Positions 57,861-64,000 of a stretch of 64,000 bases of DNA are shown in pieces. The stretch covers positions 21,229 to 85,228 of the forward strand of contig MCFL01000097.1 of NCBI GenBank assembly GCA_002102555.1. The letters run 5' to 3'. A program made the translations under genes and the position numbers. The first letter of the stretch is position 1. Every line of letters begins with the position of its first letter. The stretch is from Catenaria anguillulae PL171 (lineage: Eukaryota > Blastocladiomycota > Blastocladiomycetes > Blastocladiales > Catenariaceae). Under the pieces are notes generated by a model. It saw nothing but the letters and a program-made list of their open reading frames with translations, was not told where the DNA came from and ran no database searches.

Positions 57861-58816
57861 AAAGCGCTTCCGGCTCATCGACTGTCATGCCATTGTCCGC
57901 GCGCTGCCTGTGGAAAACACCATCTGGTTGCTCCATGCTGGCCAACATGAACATCCCCCTGCTCTGTCGGTGTCAATCAGTGAGCGGGATGCCTTGCAAG
58001 ACATTGTCACCCGATTTTGTGCCGATGCCCCACGCAACTTTTGGAAGGAGTCCAAAGCCCAGCAACATTTGTTCCGTGTTCTTGATTCAATGGAGTCGTC
58101 ACGTGAGCCTTTGCGGAAAAGCTTTGGTACGTCGTTTTGGCGCCTTTTGTTACTTGGTGATTGCGCATGTCCCTCGAGTAACTGACTGCTGTTGTGCCGT
58201 CCGTTTTGGTGTGTGTAAATAGACTCCAGCTCGTGTCTCGCACTTGCGTGTCCAAGCACTTGCAACTCGGTTGGTTCCAACACAATCAGACGATTCCGAA
58301 AGGCTGGCCACCTGCCGACACGTGCACAAACTCACCGGTACTGGCCGCGTCGTGTCCCGTCCCTGGTACTGGCCGCGTCGTGTCCCGTCCCCGCTCTGTG
58401 TCCTGTGCAACGCGCTCGACGACCAGGGCCATTGGTGTGTGTGTCCAAGCCTCCAAGACGTGCTCTGGGAGTGCGGTGTTGCCATCCATGACCAGGTCGA
58501 GGCATTGCTCAGTAAGCACGGCCTAACGGCCCATGCTCAGTCGGCACGTACCCTTGTTGACTCGTTGTTGACAGGGCGATCCCTCCGTGCCACGGCAGCT
58601 TGTGTAGTCGACCTTTCCGTCCGCCAACAGTTCCCTCGGCTGGCACCGCTTCTGCCGCGTTGTGACGGTTGGCGTCTCCCAATCGTTCCACGTCCTTCTT
58701 TGCTCTTCTTCGATTCCTTCCCGCATTCACCTCAAGCCTTCTTTTTGACACACCTTTCCTTCACCGATCGCGTCGCTCCCGCTCCTTTCTTGTTCCCACA
58801 CGTTTTCCCTTTTTAG
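57784..58816 (+). pseudogene. Spliced subtelomeric gene or non-LTR element remnant with RT-type zinc knuckle
   Basis: A first exon (57784-58126, MTPVAAVHQPAARPPTPTVL) joins across a likely 96-nt intron (58127-58222, GTACGT...AAATAG, phases agree) to a second exon. Its frame runs FRKAGHLPTRAQTHRYWPRR to a 28-bp tandem duplication (58337-58391), which throws it out of frame. Beyond the duplication the expected continuation appears in the shifted frame: CVLCNALDDQGHWCVCPS, a CxxC...H...C knuckle like that following reverse transcriptases in LINEs. The LPTRA...HRYW block is also typical of LINE C-termini. The intron is odd for a LINE, so a domesticated or captured gene is possible. The first exon's start recurs in repeat copy 3. 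Confidence 0.5.
58337..58391 (+). repeat. 28-bp tandem duplication
   Basis: Two adjacent near-identical 28-bp units (58337-58364 and 58365-58391) lie in the zinc-knuckle coding exon. Because 28 is not a multiple of three, the duplication shifts the frame. Confidence 0.9.
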
Positions 58817-59500
58817 GTTACATACCGCGCCCCGCATTAAAACCAGTTAGAGCCAAAACATAAAAGTTGCCCACTCTACCAAATTTTGGCATGGATAGAA
58901 AGCCCTGAATGAGGAGAATACGGTAACTTATTTTTCATGCACAGTTACGTGAGTCAAGAGGCCATAACTGGGAAGGAGAGAATCGAGGTAGACTGGGAAC
59001 TTGAATCACCCGCACACCAGCCATTTTGACTGCAGTGAACGCTGGCCGCACTCTCACTGCCTCGCTCGCTCGAGCTTTGCTCTTGGTCACGAATGAGCTG
59101 CCACCGATATTTATGTAGTAGTAGTACCTATGACCGCATCCAATGAAACACAGTGCATCAATGGCCGCAATGTGACCCCTACTCAATCGACGACACTGCC
59201 TTTGCTCATCCACCAATTCTCTCACGGTCGTCATCAAGTCAAGTTGTCACAATGTCCGCCAGATCACTCCCCTTGCCGCTCGCCGCCCAAGCACTCAAGT
59301 TGACCCAGCAGCCTTGGCGCAACCGGCATCGCAATCGCTCGCACCGGCTCACGCTCTCGCTCTGGTGTCCCGCTGCCATGCAACGCATCAACCCAATCTC
59401 ATGTTGACCATCGCACGCCAGCAATGACACCGGTTGCGGCTGTCCATCACCCAGTCGCCCGCCCGCCGACGCCGACCGTGCTCCCTGCAAAGCGCTTCCT
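58816..59500 (+). repeat. Subtelomeric repeat block, copy 3 (long form)
   Basis: It matches copy 2 over nearly its whole length, including the start of the coding unit (ATGACACCGGTTGCGGCTG near 59423), then breaks off at about 59500. The downstream coding unit is thus truncated here. Confidence 0.82.
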
Positions 59501-61072
59501 TCATCGGGCCGCCAACCGAATCAACGGCAACAGCACAATGTCATGCGAACCACGTCGCCAACGGCAGCCCACCCGCGACCAGCTTGAGCAACTCTGACTG
59601 CCCACTAGCGCTTGCTTGCCTGCCGTGCCGCACTGCAAACGCTGCCGCCCGCGCCGCCCCTACTGCTCTAGGCCCGCTCACAATCATTCGATTCTTGTGA
59701 TCTGATCCGATTGCATCACCATGTGGACGAACAGCCTCGTGCCTGCCGTCACTCATGCACCCAACTGCTGTGTGCCAGTATCAGCCAAGAACTACGTGAT
59801 CCACGCCCACGCACCCACTCAGTAGCTAGTCTCGTAACCAGACCCTCTCGCTCCGTTGACCATTGTTCACTGATCAGCACGATCAACCACCCATCACACC
59901 ACATCACGTGCTAATTGTTCACAAATGATCACCTCGCCAGAGGGTCTGGAACGTTTTGTACGCTCCTGTGTTCGAAAAATACCCGAGCCGGCGCAGGCCA
60001 CTACACAGTCAAATCTCATCGGAAAGAGTCCGCTTGAGCATCAAATGGAAGCTAAGACTCTGAACTATCATTCTGCAATTTCTCGAAGCCGTAGCTCATG
60101 TACTCCAGTCTCTACAACCGGGTGCCGCGTCGGCGTGTGTGATGGATGGGAACCGTCTCTGCTCAGTACTCCTGCTCTGCGCGATTGAATCGTAGAAAAC
60201 CGACCGCTGCCATAAGAATGTGTATCTATGAATCCTCAATGAACTAAATACATTACAATGGCCCCACATCGCTCCTCGACCTCTCGCCGTACCCGTGTGG
60301 TCCCTCCTGGTGCGCCGAGCCCAGCTCGCGGACGACTGAGCAAGCGTATGGCATAAATACTTGTCTTTGCAGCCGACTCTTCGCTCGCTCACATGACTTC
60401 TTGCTGCAGAATGGATCGGGGAACATCTCAATGCCCTCGCCAACACCAAGCAGACGCTCAGCCCCATTGTGCGTGCATGCACGGAATGTTGCAATAAATC
60501 GAATTCAGCGGAGGGAACAAGGCGGCAAGGAGGTAGCCTGGGCATTTCGTCGCAAGCGCTTCAAGGCTCTCGGCATCGAACCCGGTCTGGTTGATTAGCA
60601 TGGATGCGAGTCGGTGTTGCATTGACGGCGGAAAGAGCGAGGACCGACGGAAGCCGTGGTTGGGAGTCGCTATGGAGTTGAATGTTGTGCACACAGCAAT
60701 TTCGATGGCGTTGAAGACCGCTGCATGCTGTGGACGCTTGTCCTTTGCTGCTTTAGTCGTCGTCGGTGGTTGACAATCGAGTGGAGAGACAGGGAGAGTG
60801 ACATGGCGCGGATTTGATACGCGGGCGCCGGAAATGAGTTGGCGTTGACGAGGTATTGGGCGGATGCAGAGGTCGTAAATCGACTTGCGAGGGCTTGTTG
60901 CATCGGATGGATGGTCGTGCAGAGATTGCAGCAGATGTGGCTTTGGGTGTGACGCTGGCGTTGGGTGTGAGACTGGAGTTGTGAATTGAAATGCGGCAAG
61001 TAGGCCCGCTGCCAGCACAGATTCGAGCCGTTAAGCATTGCAAGGAGGCGGCTCGGATGAAACTGCTCCGGC
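59501..61072. other. Subtelomeric region with no recognised gene (1.57 kb)
   Basis: Several open frames of 60-190 codons occur on both strands (the longest on the minus strand at 60458-61018), but none shows a domain or clear codon bias. This looks like decayed subtelomeric sequence. Confidence 0.4.
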
Positions 61073-61318
61073 TCATGCTTCCAGTGCGAGAAGTGGACAG
61101 ATAACAATGACCGTGCCCCCAGTCAAAGTGGGAATGAGCTGGAAGCATAGACTTTTGCCAAACCCAGTTGGGAGGGTGATGACTGTATCCTTCTCAAGTA
61201 GACATGCCTGAATACATCGAGAAACGGGTCTGGCGAATCGTGTAAGATTACCCGTGATGTGACGAAGTTGCCTGGAATCTGGGACGGCGTGATTTGGTGC
61301 TGGACCAATCCTGGCTCA
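61073..61318 (-). pseudogene. Fragment of RecQ-like (telomere-linked type) helicase
   Basis: On the minus strand about 80 residues read through a RecQ-family helicase N-terminal motif region: QACLLEKDTVITLPTGFGKS contains motif I (Walker A, TLPTGFGKS), continuing LCFQLIPTLTGGTVIVICPL, which is motif Ia. The stop follows LLALEA at 61073-61075, so motifs II to VI are missing. Helicases with this TLPTGFGKSLCFQL style are the telomere-linked helicases found beside chromosome ends in many fungi. A different minus-strand frame just upstream (to 61560) may hold more of the gene. It lies immediately behind the Plavaka-type transposase. Confidence 0.68.
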
Positions 61319-61481
61319 TGTCGTACAATGTCTCGCAATTGAAATGAATTAGGACATTGGATTGCCTGGTTGTTCACAATGATAGAATCAGGCAGAATTT
61401 CATTCCATGCGTCGCCAATGAGAGCGAATCGACGGAAGTCCTCGTGGCGAAAGGTTTTGAAAAGGAGCACATATATAACAG

Positions 61482-63804
61482 TCAACGAAGGTAATACATA
61501 AACGATGCTTCCCGCTGCCGAATCACTGTTTCCTTGTCTACATAGACATTCAGTAGCCACTTATTGCACTTTTCGACGCAATTGTCACGCGTGATACCCT
61601 CCTCAGCTGCCATTGAGCCAAAATACGGAACAAGATGCGCCGCTGCGACGAATTGGTCGAGCCCAATGACACCAAGGCGGTCCTTGGACAGAATCGGCAC
61701 ACCGCTTGTACCCTCTGTGAGAAGATAGCGTTGGAGGGGTGGGCCACTTCCTGACGTGAATCGAGTGAAGTAGCGGCCAAAGCTGACGAGATACTGGACA
61801 GGGCGAGAGGCGTGGACGGCGTCGATTGTTGGAAAGTAGTCAAAGCGCAAGAACAGATGGGGAAGGAACACAGATTTGGTGTTGTTGAGGTTGTCAATCT
61901 GCAAATGAAATCAAGTGGCTGGTCAGAACATAAATCATGTGCATGGAAACAGGTTGCGAGCATGTGTAGATGTACAATTGCAAAATCACGTCGGACATGT
62001 CCATGAAACGTGGTGACGCGACCAAAAATGGTTTCCTCGACCACGGCTTGGGCCACGTTGCTCCATCGATCGATTACGAGCTTTTCGGCAGGAGCAATCT
62101 GCGAGTTTGGTGGAAAAAAAAGTGGGAGCAAAGGATGTGGTGGCAGTGTGAGCAACACAACAGAGAACCAAGCAAAATGAGACGCACATTGTGGATTCGA
62201 TAGCGTAGAGTCTCTTCAACGTCACGGGCACTGAAGTCCCCAAATGGACGTTGCCTGCAAATGACATTTAGTCAGCAAAGTGTGGGAAGAACTGGCCATT
62301 CAAAAATGAGAAACATACTCAATCGCCGTCATGACATATTCTCCAAACAACCGCCGTAATCCCTTGAGATCAGCAAAACGAGCTTCGAGATCCGCAAGCG
62401 CATCCCACGCTGGCCCACGGCGTGCTCGGAGCTTGGTGAACAGCGACCATGCATGGCGATTCTCACCAAGGATTTCGCCGACAGAGGTGGCGGAATTTTG
62501 GGTTGGGGAAGAATCCTCGTCATCTGAGCAATCGGGTAACGAGCAGTTGTTGGATGCTTGATATTTGGCTGAGGCTGGCGGAAGTGATGGGCAGCGCGGG
62601 TCATTCGCCATTGACCCAGACCGGACATCTTCCACGTGATGAAGGATTGCTCGAGCGGCAGGTCCCCAGTTACGATGGTTGACAAGGTGTGGATGGTAAA
62701 GAGCCAGGTGGGTGAATTGCGCACAGAATGCATCGTATGCGATGACGCGGTCAAAAGAAGCAGTCTCAAGGCTGCCTCGGCCATTTGTGCGTTTCGAGGG
62801 TGCCTTGACGGCGGTTTTATGAAGAAGCTCGACGTGCAATGCGGTTGTTGTGCCATGTGTTGTACCAAAGCGGATGGTCGACGGCGAGAAATGATTGATC
62901 ATGTGAAAGGTGACTGCTTGAGGGACTGCAGTGTCAAATGCATTGAAGTATTCGGGAACGAGAAAGAAGAAGTGGTCAAGCTCGTCGTCGAGTTGGGCAA
63001 GCATGGTTGACGTGATGTGCCGCGCACGGGAGAGGTGCATGAGTGTCGCAAAGGAAGTGAAGATGCCGACGACAATCATGTTGATAGTGGCCGCATTTTC
63101 GCCGTCAAAGAAGTCGACAAGAATCAATGGGAACACCTAAATGATGGTTGGTTGTGTTATGTGTCAGTAGGGAGGGAACGAGATGGACAGCCTGGCACAA
63201 GCAGCCGTACGCAAGCCAGGGAATGCCACTCGGCACCAGTAAGCATGGTGAAGTCCGAAATCGATAAGGCACGAAGAGCACTGGCTGTGCACATGGGAAC
63301 AGCATGAAGTCGGCCGAACAACTTCTTGCGCACGGCAGTCCGATTGGAACAGAGCGTGGCAAGTACTCCACAGAGATGCCGCCCAAAAACGCCAATCAAG
63401 AGCTGATGCAAGTCGTCTGTGGTAAAGGCGTTGTAAATGTTGAAGTTTGGAAGATCCCAGAAAGCAGACTACATGCAAATCAAAAACGGCCGTCAGAATT
63501 GACACTGACAAGAGAGACAAGTAAATGATTGGCACATACCCACACGCTCAAATGAATGCCATCGTCCATCTCTTGCTTTTCGACTGCTGCTTTGGTCACC
63601 ATGCCTGAATGTGCAACTCCATATAGGTCCTTGACGTCGGTCATTTCGCGTGCTTGAACATGCTGGCAACGCATCACAAATGATTCGGCCTTTGTTGGAC
63701 AGATAGGACATGCACGGTTTTGCTTGGTAAGGCCCACAAGGGCAAGCTCGGGAAGGTCGGCAATGTAAAGAAGAAGGTGCGGATGCGCCATGTAGTAATT
63801 GCCG
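61482..63804 (-). mobile_element. Plavaka-type DNA transposon transposase, 5'-truncated by the telomere
   Basis: The minus strand encodes the middle and C-terminal parts of a Plavaka-group (KDZ-like, CACTA-related) transposase in several exons. In order: YYMAHPHLLLYIADLPEL with a CPICP zinc pair (63800-63690); after a 71-nt intron (63469-63539), FWDLPNFNIYNAFTTDDLHQ and LLIGVFGRHLCGVLA (63465-63370); FPLILVDFFDGENAATINMI (near 63130); the VTFHMINHFSPSTIRFGTTH block (near 62870); then at least three more short introns to the C-terminal LGVIGLDQFVAAAHLVPYFG (about 61630-61680) and a stop at 61482. Three long exons are open without stops. Its reading frame enters the telomere array directly at 63804, so the 5' part and left terminal repeat are lost. 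I see no right terminal inverted repeat. Confidence 0.75.
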
Positions 63805-64000
63805 TTAGGTTTAGGTTAGGTTTAGGTTAGGTTTAGGTTAGGTTTAGGTTAGGTTTAGGTTTAGGTTAGGTTTAGGTTAGGTTTAGGTTAGGTTTAGGTT
63901 TAGGTTTAGGTTAGGTTAGGTTTAGGTTTAGGTTAGGTTTAGGTTTAGGTTTAGGTTAGGTTTAGGTTTAGGTTAGGTTTAGGTTTAGGTTGGTTTAGTT
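63805..64000 (+). repeat. Telomere: mixed TTTAGG / TTAGG array, right chromosome end
   Basis: The last 196 bases are pure telomeric repeat with the G-rich strand running toward the end. They parse into 20 TTTAGG and 13 TTAGG units, mostly alternating at first (an 11-bp period TTAGGTTTAGG), with TTTAGG doublets more frequent outward, and an imperfect end (TTGG TTTAG TT). Every G run inside is two bases long, unlike the common TTAGGG of fungi. Confidence 0.95.

Noticed and set aside
60458-61018. 187-codon minus-strand open frame next to the helicase fragment
   Set aside because: I looked for helicase motifs II-VI as a continuation of the RecQ fragment and found none in any frame.
63805-64000. 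CRISPR-like periodic array
   Set aside because: The short 5/6-bp units without spacers at a contig end are telomere; no CRISPR repeat-spacer structure exists in the window.

Overview
The window is the right-hand end of a fungal nuclear chromosome: it finishes at base 64000 in a telomeric repeat array. The genes, the short GT-AG introns (about 64-106 nt), the GC-rich coding sequence, the Ser/Ala/Gln low-complexity tails and the Plavaka-type transposon all point to a fungus. The mix suggests an early-diverging, zoosporic-type lineage (Blastocladiomycota or chytrid-like); that placement is inference, not proof.

Bases 1-24100 carry host genes: a giant coiled-coil protein, a PIN-domain nuclease of the SMG6/EST1 kind, a mitochondrial K+/H+ exchange-related protein (Mit_KHE1 family), a PH-like protein, a forkhead transcription factor, a head-to-head pair of seven-helix membrane proteins (one decayed), and the splicing factor Cdc5/Cef1. 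Bases 24411-33453 are one young Ty3/gypsy-type LTR retrotransposon on the minus strand, with LTRs that read as identical and a 4-bp target duplication.

Bases 33600-55300 return to host genes: an EBP1/PA2G4-like protein and a TMEM41/VTT-domain membrane protein firing from a shared 288-bp promoter, a third copy of the seven-helix family, a five-exon secreted subtilisin, a Whi3/RBPMS-like RNA-binding protein, the mitochondrial RNA polymerase, and a striking fusion of a SAM methyltransferase with a D-Ala-D-Ala-ligase-like ATP-grasp enzyme.

Bases 55300-64000 are subtelomere: three head-to-tail copies of a dispersed repeat that bracket degenerate coding units (one with a LINE-type zinc-knuckle tail), a RecQ-like helicase fragment, and a Plavaka-type DNA transposon whose reading frame runs straight into the telomere, as if a broken end had been healed by telomere addition.

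Mitochondrial functions (RNA polymerase, Mit_KHE1) and RNA metabolism (SMG6-like, Cdc5, RRM protein) recur, but I see no operon-like or biosynthetic clustering. Several otherwise well conserved host genes are broken by single missing bases in short homopolymers. I read these mainly as assembly errors, so reading-frame breaks in this window need care.
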